NCBI GenBank assembly: GCA_964403565.1
Contig: CAYOFV010000029.1
Coordinates: 1-12,973, forward strand
Direction: 5' to 3'
Source of the DNA: Thioglobus_B sp964403565
Lineage (GTDB): Bacteria > Pseudomonadota > Gammaproteobacteria > PS1 > Pseudothioglobaceae
DNA: 12,973 nt
Part shown: piece by piece, positions 1 to 7,200 of the stretch
How positions within the stretch are numbered: the first letter of the stretch is position 1
How the letters are laid out: the number at the start of each line of letters is the position of its first letter
Translations under genes and position numbers: made by a program
Notes under the pieces: generated by a model
Told to the model about the DNA's origin: nothing
What the model saw: only the letters and a program-made list of their open reading frames with translations
Databases searched by the model: none

Positions 1-479
1 AAGTAATCTTCAAATGGATTTTTAGGTCTAAAACTGCCGATAGCTATAGCAACAACCAGCAATATCAACGAGTTTAAAAATATTGGCAAAATAACAAACA
101 AATACCCAAGTTGGTGAACAGCTTCGCCACCAATAATTGCAGTTACTGCAGTTGCTCCTCCTGGAGGGTGCATACATCTTAAAAAATGCATAGCTATAAG
201 TGACAGAGCTATTGCTACAGATGTAGATAATATTACATCACCTATAAGGTAATAACAACTAATACCAACAATAGCTGATACTGTATGCCCGCCAATTAGA
301 TTTCTAGGTAATGATACTGGGGAATGAGGCAAGCCAAACATAAGCATTGCCGATGCTCCTGCTGAGGCAATAATTATTGGAGAAGTGGTACTTTGTAGAA
401 TAACATTGGAAAAGAAACCTGCCATAGCGACAGATATAAACGCACCAAATGCAGATATTATTAACTCCTTAGTTTTCAC
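1..479 (-). CDS. HPP family integral membrane protein (C-terminus beyond window)
   Basis: About 159 residues are visible and the frame is still open at the window edge, so the C-terminal end is missing. The family signature HPPGG is at about residues 104-108. The segment GASAMLMFGLPHSP (about 41-54), followed by LPRNLIGGHTVSA, is the other conserved HPP block. The visible part is almost entirely hydrophobic, about four membrane helices, ending in a polar FRPKNPFEDY stretch. The start is probably GTG at 479, three bases after a GGAGG sequence; an adjacent in-frame GTG at 482 would leave no spacing. HPP proteins of cyanobacteria and chloroplasts have been shown to transport nitrite, and position next to a nitrate reductase operon makes nitrite or nitrate movement a reasonable inference here, but it is not shown. 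The gene lies just downstream of two hairpins on the same strand, so it is either expressed by readthrough or has its own promoter, which I could not identify. Confidence 0.85.
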   Translation of the reverse strand, partial: MKTKELIISAFGAFISVAMAGFFSNVILQSTTSPIIIASAGASAMLMFGLPHSPVSLPRNLIGGHTVSAIVGISCYYLIGDVILSTSVAIALSLIAMHFLRCMHPPGGATAVTAIIGGEAVHQLGYLFVILPIFLNSLILLVVAIAIGSFRPKNPFEDY

Positions 480-493
480 CACCCTCCCCCAAT

Positions 494-531
494 AGATAAA
501 AAAATACACCTTGTATATTAAGGTGTATTTT
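494..531 (-). terminator. Intrinsic terminator of the nar transcription unit
   Basis: A perfect 12-bp inverted repeat (arms AAAATACACCTT at 501-512 and AAGGTGTATTTT at 520-531, loop of 7) is followed on the minus strand by a run of seven Ts and more A/T down to about 494. This is the shape of a rho-independent terminator for leftward transcription. Its T tract ends only a few bases before the Shine-Dalgarno sequence of the HPP gene, so it separates that gene from the nar unit or acts as an attenuator for it. It might also stop rightward transcription weakly, because the arms are A/T at both outer ends. Confidence 0.75.
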
Positions 532-552
532 AAAGAATAAATACTTTAAAAA

Positions 553-628
553 AGTAGTAAAAGGTTAGCAGACTTAATTTAAACAAAAGAGGGAGTATGT
601 GAAAGAAGTCTGCTAAATTTTTACTACT
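553..628 (-). repeat. Long imperfect inverted repeat, probably an upstream terminator hairpin
   Basis: Arms 553-575 and 606-628 pair at 21 of 23 positions, with two adjacent mismatches at 563-564 against 617-618, around a 30-base A-rich loop. On the minus strand the stem is followed by six Ts (553-548), so it could terminate the nar transcript 11 bases after the last small gene stops. The stem is longer than most simple terminators and may instead be a stable 3' end structure or a remnant of a small mobile repeat. No second copy was seen in the window. Confidence 0.6.
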
Positions 629-638
629 ACATTTTTAT

Positions 639-845
639 TCAAGTACTTAATGCATGAGCCATAATTTTTTTAACTACAAGCTTAACACCATCTGCAATTA
701 GTAGTGTGCCAAGCATAGTTATAGCAATCCACATTGGCTCAGTTATGTGGTTTGATTGGGCAATCATAAGGCCGAAAAACAACCATACAAACGCCCAAAT
801 AAATTTAAATATAAAGCTGTGCATATAATTTATCCAGTACTCCAT
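639..845 (-). CDS. Small two-helix membrane protein of unknown function
   Basis: With the start chosen here the protein has 68 residues. It has two hydrophobic segments, about residues 10-30 (FIFKFIWAFVWLFFGLMIA) and about 38-56, joined by a short polar loop (QSNHITEP) and ending in a basic tail (VVKKIMAHALST). I recognise no family. Starts are possible at 878, 845 and 824. None has a strong Shine-Dalgarno sequence. The ATG at 845 overlaps the end of the dsrC-like gene (stop 832-830) by 16 bases, which suggests translational coupling, and the ATG at 824 lies just after that stop. The start at 878 would require a 49-base overlap and adds a non-hydrophobic extension. It is the last gene before the hairpins, so it is probably co-transcribed with the nar genes. 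A membrane partner or anchor role is possible but unsupported. Confidence 0.6.
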   Translation of the reverse strand: MEYWINYMHSFIFKFIWAFVWLFFGLMIAQSNHITEPMWIAITMLGTLLIADGVKLVVKKIMAHALST

Positions 846-1165
846 CCACGAGGACGTTTCATACCAGAGGCCTTGCATGCTTGTTTAACATATCCATACG
901 GAAACATTGAAAATAGCTTAGCTTTTGCGCCTTTTTTATCAAGACCAAAATCTGCAATCATATGCTTAGTTGTATGACGAACATCTGGCGGAACACCGTG
1001 CTCATCATAATACTCACGCATAAAATCAAACACTTTCCAATATTCATCATCCAGCTCAAGATCTTCGGTCTTTGCAAGCTCAACTGCAACATCATGATCC
1101 CAGTCTTCAGGGTGTACTAAATACCCTTCTGGATCTAATTCAATATTTTTACTATTAACTTCCAT
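830..1165 (-). CDS. DsrC/TusE-family sulfur-relay-like protein lacking the C-terminal cysteine
   Basis: The protein has 111 residues, the normal length for the DsrC/TusE/DsvC family. Recognisable family blocks are LDPEGYLVHPEDWD near the N-terminus, the YYDEHGVPPDVRH region (about 52-64), and the C-terminal arm LFPYG-like FPYGYVKQACKASGMKRPRGW (about 88-108). Family knowledge: DsrC carries two redox cysteines on its C-terminal arm, the penultimate one and another about ten residues earlier, while TusE keeps only the penultimate one. Here the earlier cysteine is present (Cys97), but the position of the penultimate cysteine is Trp108, followed by an STG tail. It therefore should not form the usual intramolecular disulfide or persulfide at that site, and a regulatory or scaffold role is more likely than sulfur transfer. 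I chose ATG at 1165 because GGAG at 1178-1175 sits nine bases upstream; the TTG at 1180 overlaps that ribosome-binding site. Confidence 0.85.
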   Translation of the reverse strand: MEVNSKNIELDPEGYLVHPEDWDHDVAVELAKTEDLELDDEYWKVFDFMREYYDEHGVPPDVRHTTKHMIADFGLDKKGAKAKLFSMFPYGYVKQACKASGMKRPRGWSTG

Positions 1166-1188
1166 ATTATTTGACTCCAATATTAAAG

Positions 1189-1227
1189 TTTATATGTGAG
1201 GTAATTAATCCAACCCGCACATATAAA
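1189..1227 (-). repeat. Intercistronic hairpin between the 61-residue gene and the dsrC-like gene
   Basis: A perfect 10-bp inverted repeat (TTTATATGTG at 1189-1198, CACATATAAA at 1218-1227) encloses a 19-base loop and fills most of the gap between the two genes. On the minus strand it is not followed by a clear T tract, so full termination is unlikely. It may be an RNA processing or stability element, or may reduce expression of the dsrC-like gene relative to nar. Confidence 0.5.
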
Positions 1228-1231
1228 AAAA

Positions 1232-1417
1232 TTAACAATAATTAGCAAAGTTGGCATCTGTTCTTTCTTTGCCATCTGCATAACCAGCTTCATAAGCTTC
1301 AGTTATTCTCTGTTCCTCAATTTCTGGGTTATGAAGATAACCAGCAATCCATCCCTGGATGTAGTTATCATCAACCCCCATCTCCTCCATTTTTCTTACA
1401 TTTTCGTAATACGACAT
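1232..1417 (-). CDS. Small acidic soluble protein of unknown function in the nar operon
   Basis: The protein has 61 residues, is acidic, and has no membrane segment or signal peptide. It begins MSYYENVRKMEEMGVDD and contains two similar Gly/Ala/aromatic segments, QGWIAGY (21-27) and EAGYADGK (43-50), which may be a helix-turn repeat. Its only cysteine is the last residue, Cys61. The start is well supported: AGAGG lies eight bases before the ATG, overlapping the narI stop region, so the gene is probably translated from the nar message. I do not recognise the family. The G-x-AGY pattern vaguely recalls ribosome modulation factor-like small proteins, but that is not enough for a call. Context suggests an accessory role in nitrate respiration or in the neighbouring dsrC-like function. 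Confidence 0.65.
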   Translation of the reverse strand: MSYYENVRKMEEMGVDDNYIQGWIAGYLHNPEIEEQRITEAYEAGYADGKERTDANFANYC

Positions 1418-1429
1418 CTTTGTAAACCT

Positions 1430-2146
1430 CTAGTTTGTCTTTATGCTTTTTCTTCTAACAATTTGATATGGACGCATCAAATATGTAAGTGGTACTGACC
1501 ATACGTGCACTAGTCGTGTGAATGGGAATACCAAGAAGATTGTCATACCAAATAACATATGTAATTTATATGTATGTGATACATCAACATAACCCTGTCC
1601 ACCTGCTGCAGTTAGCAGAACTGGATCAACACTTAAAGTTGCAATAGATTTAACATACTCTGTAAGTTGTAACATAGTCTGTACATCACCATTAGCAGCG
1701 TGGTGCATAGAACCAGATATAGTATTTAAACCAAGTGCTGCAGTAATTAAAATCCAAAAGATAATAAAATTATCTCTAAAACGACTCACTGCTTTTACTC
1801 TTTCATTTGATATACGACGGAAGAACAACATTCCTGCGCCAATTAGAGCCATACCACCAAACACAATACCTGCATAAATAGCAATGTACTGGTGCTGAAG
1901 ATCAGTTGCAACTAATTGCCACCAGCTGTGTGGCAACAACATTCCTGCCGCATGACCAAGGAAAATTCCAATTATTCCAACATGGAATAAATTAGACGCC
2001 ATTCTCATAGTTGAATTACCTAACAATTGTGACGAGTCTGCTTTCCAAGTGTATTGTTCACGATCAAAGCGAATCCAACTACCTAGAATAAACACAACAC
2101 CTGCTATATATGGATAAACCCCAAATAAAAAGTTTTCTAAACTCAT
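1430..2146 (-). CDS. narI: Respiratory nitrate reductase gamma subunit, cytochrome b
   Basis: NarI is the membrane diheme cytochrome b that oxidises quinol and passes electrons to NarH. The protein has 238 residues, slightly longer than the 225 of E. coli. It has five hydrophobic helices, starting with FGVYPYIAGVVFILGSWIRF. The heme ligands of the family can be placed: His55 and His65 in NLFHVGIIGIFLGHAAG, and His196 and His214 in the last helix pair. The 55/65 and 196/214 spacings (10 and 18) match the E. coli ligands 56/66 and 187/205. The extra length lies mainly in the loop around residues 140-190. An AAGGAG sequence overlapping the narJ stop precedes the ATG. Location: inner membrane, holding NarGH on the cytoplasmic side. 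Confidence 0.97.
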   Translation of the reverse strand: MSLENFLFGVYPYIAGVVFILGSWIRFDREQYTWKADSSQLLGNSTMRMASNLFHVGIIGIFLGHAAGMLLPHSWWQLVATDLQHQYIAIYAGIVFGGMALIGAGMLFFRRISNERVKAVSRFRDNFIIFWILITAALGLNTISGSMHHAANGDVQTMLQLTEYVKSIATLSVDPVLLTAAGGQGYVDVSHTYKLHMLFGMTIFLVFPFTRLVHVWSVPLTYLMRPYQIVRRKSIKTN

Positions 2147-2156
2147 ACCTTTCTCC

Positions 2157-2672
2157 TTATGCTGCTTCAGCTAGATAGCTGCGCTTTTCAACAATTTTCA
2201 CCAACTTAGAATATGGGCTTTTTGCATCCTCTAAGTTATCCGCTATGATCTTAATGATTTTCTTTGCATCACCTAAAAACACTCTTGAAGACATATCATC
2301 TAAAGTTGATACATACTCTAAGATCAAAGGCAAGAAATCAGGTATTTCACCATCTCTAGCTTCTAGACCTTCGCCTTTAAAGTGCTCAGATAAATCAATC
2401 AGCGCAGGACCTCTACCCTTATCATCACCAAAAATATGATGAGTAAGGTGCAGGTCATGCTCTGGAACCATATCAAAAGTTTCAACATAAGTTTGTTGCA
2501 TTCCAGTTGGAGTGTGAACTCTCATCCAAGCAATAAACTCTACAATTGTGTCTTTTTCACTTACATCAATTGACGTGGAAGCTTTTACATAATCAATCAC
2601 TGCATCTAGATTTTCCATTAGTTCATTATCAGGATAATCTAGTAGTCTTGATAAAACGTTAAATACTTGCAT
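2157..2672 (-). CDS. narJ: Nitrate reductase molybdenum cofactor assembly chaperone
   Basis: NarJ is a cytoplasmic chaperone of the TorD/DmsD/NarJ superfamily. It binds the NarG N-terminus and permits cofactor insertion and membrane attachment; it is not part of the final enzyme. Family motifs visible are YVETFD (62-67), THHIFGDDKGRG (77-88) and the E-IPDFLPLILEY segment (109-120). The protein has 171 residues against 236 in E. coli, so the C-terminal region is short; the conserved core is intact and there is no sign of a frameshift. It starts ten bases after the narH stop, with AAGGAGG placed between, and is followed closely by narI, which is the standard GHJI order. Confidence 0.95.
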   Translation of the reverse strand: MQVFNVLSRLLDYPDNELMENLDAVIDYVKASTSIDVSEKDTIVEFIAWMRVHTPTGMQQTYVETFDMVPEHDLHLTHHIFGDDKGRGPALIDLSEHFKGEGLEARDGEIPDFLPLILEYVSTLDDMSSRVFLGDAKKIIKIIADNLEDAKSPYSKLVKIVEKRSYLAEAA

Positions 2673-2681
2673 ATATCCTCC

Positions 2682-4232
2682 TTAACCTTTCTTTTGTTTC
2701 ATCATTTCAACCGGAATTACCGCCTTCTTACGTGGCGTTGGGAATAAGCTAAAGCCTTTTCCTCCGTCTAGTCCATGTGAGCTAGTATTACCACCAGAGA
2801 AACCGTTTTGGCCTTGGAAGCCATATGGGTCTTCTAGGCGCATTTCCTCATGTGATGTAGGAATTACAAATCGATCTTCGTAATTAGCTAAACCTAAGTA
2901 GCGATACATTTCTTCTGCTTGTTCAACACTTAAACCTGCATCTGCTAATACATCTGCACCATCTGTACCTTCAACAGCTTTAAAGCGCTGATGAGCACGC
3001 ATAGCCAAAAGTTTAGAGATTGATGAAACTATTGGTTTTTCATCGCCTGCAGTAAACATATTTGCTAAGTATTGAGCAGGGAAACGCACAGCATCAGCAG
3101 TTGGAATTACGCCATTCGCTGTTTCTAAGCCGCCCTTGTCAATCTGAGACTGAACTGGTGATAAAGGTGGAACATACCACATCATTGGCAGAGTTCTATA
3201 CTCAGGGTGGATTGGGAATGCAATCTTCCAATCTTTAACCATCTTATATACTGGAGAATTTTGCGCTGCATCAATCCATGATTGTGGCACGCCATCTTCA
3301 AGTGCTTGAGCGATAACTGCTGGATCATTAGGATCTAGGAATGTGTCTAGATGTTCTTGATAAAGGTTTTGCTCATTAGCTGTAGCTGCTGTATCAGAAA
3401 TCTTATCCGCATCATATAACATAACACCTACATAACGAATACGACCTACACAAGACTCAGCACATGCCATCGGCAAGCCTGATTCAATACGTGGGTAGCA
3501 ACCAATACACTTCTCTGATTTACCTGATTCCCAGTTGTAATAAACTTTCTTATACGGGCAACCAGTTACACACATTCTCCAACCGCGACATTTGTCTTGA
3601 TCAACTAGAACGATACCATCTTCTTCACGTTTGTAAATTGCACCCGATGGGCAAGAAGCTACACAAGCCGGGTTAAGACAGTGGTTACAAAGTCTAGGAA
3701 GATACATATGGAATGTATTTTCAAATTCTTTATACATCTGCTTATTAATGTTTGCAAAGTTAGTGTCCTTTGAACGCTTTTCAAACTCACCTGCTAAATC
3801 ATCTTCCCAGTTAGGACCCCATTCAATCTTCTCCATGTCCTTACCAGTAATTTGTGATACTGGACGGGCAGTTGGAGTAGCTTCTGAAAGTGGTGATGAT
3901 TGCAATTTATGATATTTGTAATCAAATGGTTCGTAATAATCATCAATTTCTGGCATATCTGGATTTGCAAATAAATTCATCAATTTATTTATACGGCCAC
4001 CAGCATTAAGTTCTAACTTATTGTTAACAACTTTCCAGCCACCTTTCCATTTACTTTGATCTTCCCAATTTTTAGGGAAGCCAATACCAGGCTTTGATTC
4101 AACATTATTAAACCAAGCGTATTCAACACCTTTACGGTTAGTCCAAATATTTTTACAAGTTACTGAACAAGTGTGACAACCAATACACTTATCTAGATTC
4201 AGTACCATTGAAATTTGTGCTCTTATTTTCAT
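2682..4232 (-). CDS. narH: Respiratory nitrate reductase beta subunit, iron-sulfur protein
   Basis: NarH carries electrons from NarI hemes to NarG through one 3Fe-4S and three 4Fe-4S clusters. The protein has 516 residues (512 in E. coli). All four cysteine groups are present: Cys16/19/22/26 (CIGCHTCSVTC), Cys182/185/190/194 (CNHCLNPACVASC), Cys215-Trp218-Cys221-Cys225 (CRGWRMCVTGC) and Cys242/245/257/261. The tryptophan at 218 replaces one cysteine and marks the 3Fe-4S site, as in other NarH proteins. There is no signal peptide, which fits a cytoplasmic subunit. AGGAGG stands a few bases before the ATG, and narG ends 20 bases upstream. No unusual residues were noticed. Confidence 0.98.
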   Translation of the reverse strand: MKIRAQISMVLNLDKCIGCHTCSVTCKNIWTNRKGVEYAWFNNVESKPGIGFPKNWEDQSKWKGGWKVVNNKLELNAGGRINKLMNLFANPDMPEIDDYYEPFDYKYHKLQSSPLSEATPTARPVSQITGKDMEKIEWGPNWEDDLAGEFEKRSKDTNFANINKQMYKEFENTFHMYLPRLCNHCLNPACVASCPSGAIYKREEDGIVLVDQDKCRGWRMCVTGCPYKKVYYNWESGKSEKCIGCYPRIESGLPMACAESCVGRIRYVGVMLYDADKISDTAATANEQNLYQEHLDTFLDPNDPAVIAQALEDGVPQSWIDAAQNSPVYKMVKDWKIAFPIHPEYRTLPMMWYVPPLSPVQSQIDKGGLETANGVIPTADAVRFPAQYLANMFTAGDEKPIVSSISKLLAMRAHQRFKAVEGTDGADVLADAGLSVEQAEEMYRYLGLANYEDRFVIPTSHEEMRLEDPYGFQGQNGFSGGNTSSHGLDGGKGFSLFPTPRKKAVIPVEMMKQKKG

Positions 4233-4252
4233 CTTTAGTCCTCCTGTCTAGA

Positions 4253-7200
4253 TTAGTTATTAATTCCTGGAGGGTTCTTCTGCGCCTCCCTCTCAGGTGT
4301 GAGTGGTTTCTCTAACCAGTCCACATCTTGATCTTCAATCTTATGTACGATTACATATTCATCACGGTTTGAACCTACTGTACCGTAGTAGTTAAATGCA
4401 TACGAAAGTTGCGCATAACCACCAATCATATGCGTTGGTTTTGGCACTGTTCTAGTAACCGCGTTCAAGATACCGCCACGTTTACCTGTAGATGGTGATC
4501 CACATACGTTTACGTTTTTCTCTTGAGCGTGATACATAATTGCCATTCCATCTGGAACTCTTTGTGATACTACAACTCTAGCTGTAGTTGCACCATTAGC
4601 ATTAACTGCTTCTACCCAATCATTATCTTCAAGACCGATTGACTTAGCATCGTCTTCAGATACCCAGAAGTATGGACCACCTCTAAACAAAGTAAGCATT
4701 CTCAAGTTATCTTGATAAGTTGAGTGAATACCCCACTTCGAGTGTGGTGTAATCCAGTTAAGTACCAAGTGCGGCTTCTTCTTCACTGCTTCTGGTACAC
4801 TTTCATGCGCCTTAAGGTCAACCGCAGGCTTATAGGCACAGAAGCCTTCACCGAAGTCTAACATCCACTCATGATCTTGATAGAATTGTGCACGACCTGT
4901 AAGAGTTCTTAAAGGAATGTGCTCGTGTAAGTTGGTATAACAAGCGTTGTAACTAACCTCTTCAGATTCAATACCAGACCAAGTAGGTGCAGTAATAATC
5001 TTACGTGGTTGCGAAACAATGTCACGATAAGTAATCTTATCTTCATGACGACCTTCATATAAGTGCGAGTGATCAACACCAGTCTTCTTCGACTGTGCTG
5101 TCCATGACTTATGTGCCACCTCACCATTAGTTTCCGGTGCCATACGCATAACTGCATCACACACATGAATATCTTCTGCAAGTGATGGCATGCCTTTAGA
5201 AATACCTTCTTCTTTAATTGTGCCATTGAGTGTCTTAAGCTCATCAATCTCTTTATCAGTATTCCAGTCAACACCTTTAATAGTGTTTCCTAGTTTATTC
5301 ATTAGAGGACCTAAGGCAATATACTTGTTATAGGTATTAGGATAATCTCTTTCAACTACCTTAAATAATGGTGCTGTCTTACCAGGAATCAGATCGCATT
5401 CACCCTTCTTCCAGTCTTTAACTTCACCAAGTGGTTGAGCTAAAGCCATCGGCGTGTCATGCTGCATTGGTAGAGCAACAACATCTTTTTGTGTACCAAG
5501 ATGTTTTTCAGAAAGTTCTGAGAACTTCTTCGCAATAGTTTTAAAGATTTGCCAGTCAGAACGTGCTTCCCATGCTGGGTCAACCGCTTTACCAAGTGGG
5601 TGAATGAATGGGTGCATATCTGTTGTATTAATATCAGCCTTTTCATACCATGTTGCTGTAGGTAGGATAATGTCTGAATAAGCACCAGTAGAATTTAGAC
5701 GGAAGTTAATATCAACCATTAAGTCTAGTTTCCCAGTTGGAGCTTTTTCATGCCATTTAATTTCTTTACAAGCCTCACCTTCAGGGCCTTCTGTAAGTAC
5801 ACCATTTTGTGCACCTAATAGGTGTTTCAAGAAGTATTCATGACCTTTAGATGAACAACCGATTAAGTTTGAACGCCATACAAATAAATTACGCGGATGA
5901 TTTTCTTCCGCATCGATATCTTCATAAGCAAAGTTAATATCACCACTCTTAAGCTTATCTGCTAGGTAGCTTGATACTCCAGCCTCATCAGTTGCACCGT
6001 TTGCTTCAGCTTCTTTAACAATATCAAGTGGGTTTTTATCAAAGTGTGGCATTGATGGCGTCCAACCCATACGTTGCGCTGCAACGTTATAGTCAGCCAA
6101 TTGATTGCCTTTATATTTACCTTTAGCGGTTGATGCTAATAAATCATCAGCTTCAACTCTTTCATATCTCCACTGATCTGTGTGGAAATACCAATAAGTT
6201 GTAGAAGCTGTGTGTCTTGGTGGACGATGCCAGTCAAGACCAAATGCAATAGGAGCCCAACCTGCTTGAGGACGAAGTTTCTCTTGTCCAACATAGTGCG
6301 CCCAACCACCGCCAGATTGACCTACACAACCACAAATATGTAGTAGGTTCATAATTCCGCGATAGTTCATGTCATTGTGATACCAGTGATTAATTGCAGC
6401 ACCTAAAATCACCATTGACTTACCTTTAGTTTTTGATGCGTTATCAGCAAATTCACGGCCTGTTCTTTCTAAATCAGCAGCTGGAACACCACATACTTTT
6501 GCTGCCCATGCTGGAGTATAAGGTACAGTGTCATCATCATATGAAGTAGCAAGGTTATCACCTAAGCCACGATCAATACCATATTGTGCAATTTGTAGAT
6601 CACAAACCGAAGTAACCATAACTTCTTCACCACTTGCAAGCTTAAGCTTACGCGCAGGAATCTTGCGTACTAGTGAATCGCCTTCATCAGGATTAAAGTG
6701 TGGGAAAGTAACATCTACAACAGCATCATGATTATCAATACAACTCAGTTCTTGCTCAATATCACTACCTGCTGCCTTTTCTAAAATATTCCATTTACCC
6801 TCTTCACCCCAACGGAAACCAACCGAACCGTTTGGTGCTACAAATGATTTACTTTTTGAATCATAAACAATTGTCTTCCATTCAGGATTATTATCTTCAC
6901 CTAGGTTTTTATCAAAATCTGATGCACGCAGGAATCGGCCAGTAACTGTCTTACCATCATGCTCTTCTAAAATAACCTGCATTGGGAAATCAGTAAAACT
7001 ACGAGCATACTCTGTAAAGTATGGATCTTGTTTATCTACATGGAACTCTTTAAGAGCAACATGCCCCATAGCCATAAACGCTGCAGCGTCTGTACCTTGT
7101 TTAACTGGCATCCATAGGTCTGCAAATTTCACATATTCTGCATAGTCAGGTGCCATTGATACTACTTTAGTACCATTGTAACGCGACTCAACTGCAAAGT

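Noticed and set aside
597..616. Tiny plus-strand frames in the hairpin loop (GGGAGT before ATG TGA, or GTG with four more codons before TAA), resembling a leader peptide.
   Set aside because: They lie in the loop of a minus-strand terminator-like structure, no plus-strand gene follows for them to regulate, and frames this short occur by chance.
756..977. A 73-codon plus-strand frame opposite the dsrC-like gene.
   Set aside because: It is antisense to a recognisable DsrC-family protein and its translation shows no family features.
1166..1180. TTG start at 1180 for the dsrC-like gene, adding five residues.
   Set aside because: The TTGGAG there is better read as the Shine-Dalgarno sequence of the ATG at 1165, and the family length fits the later start.
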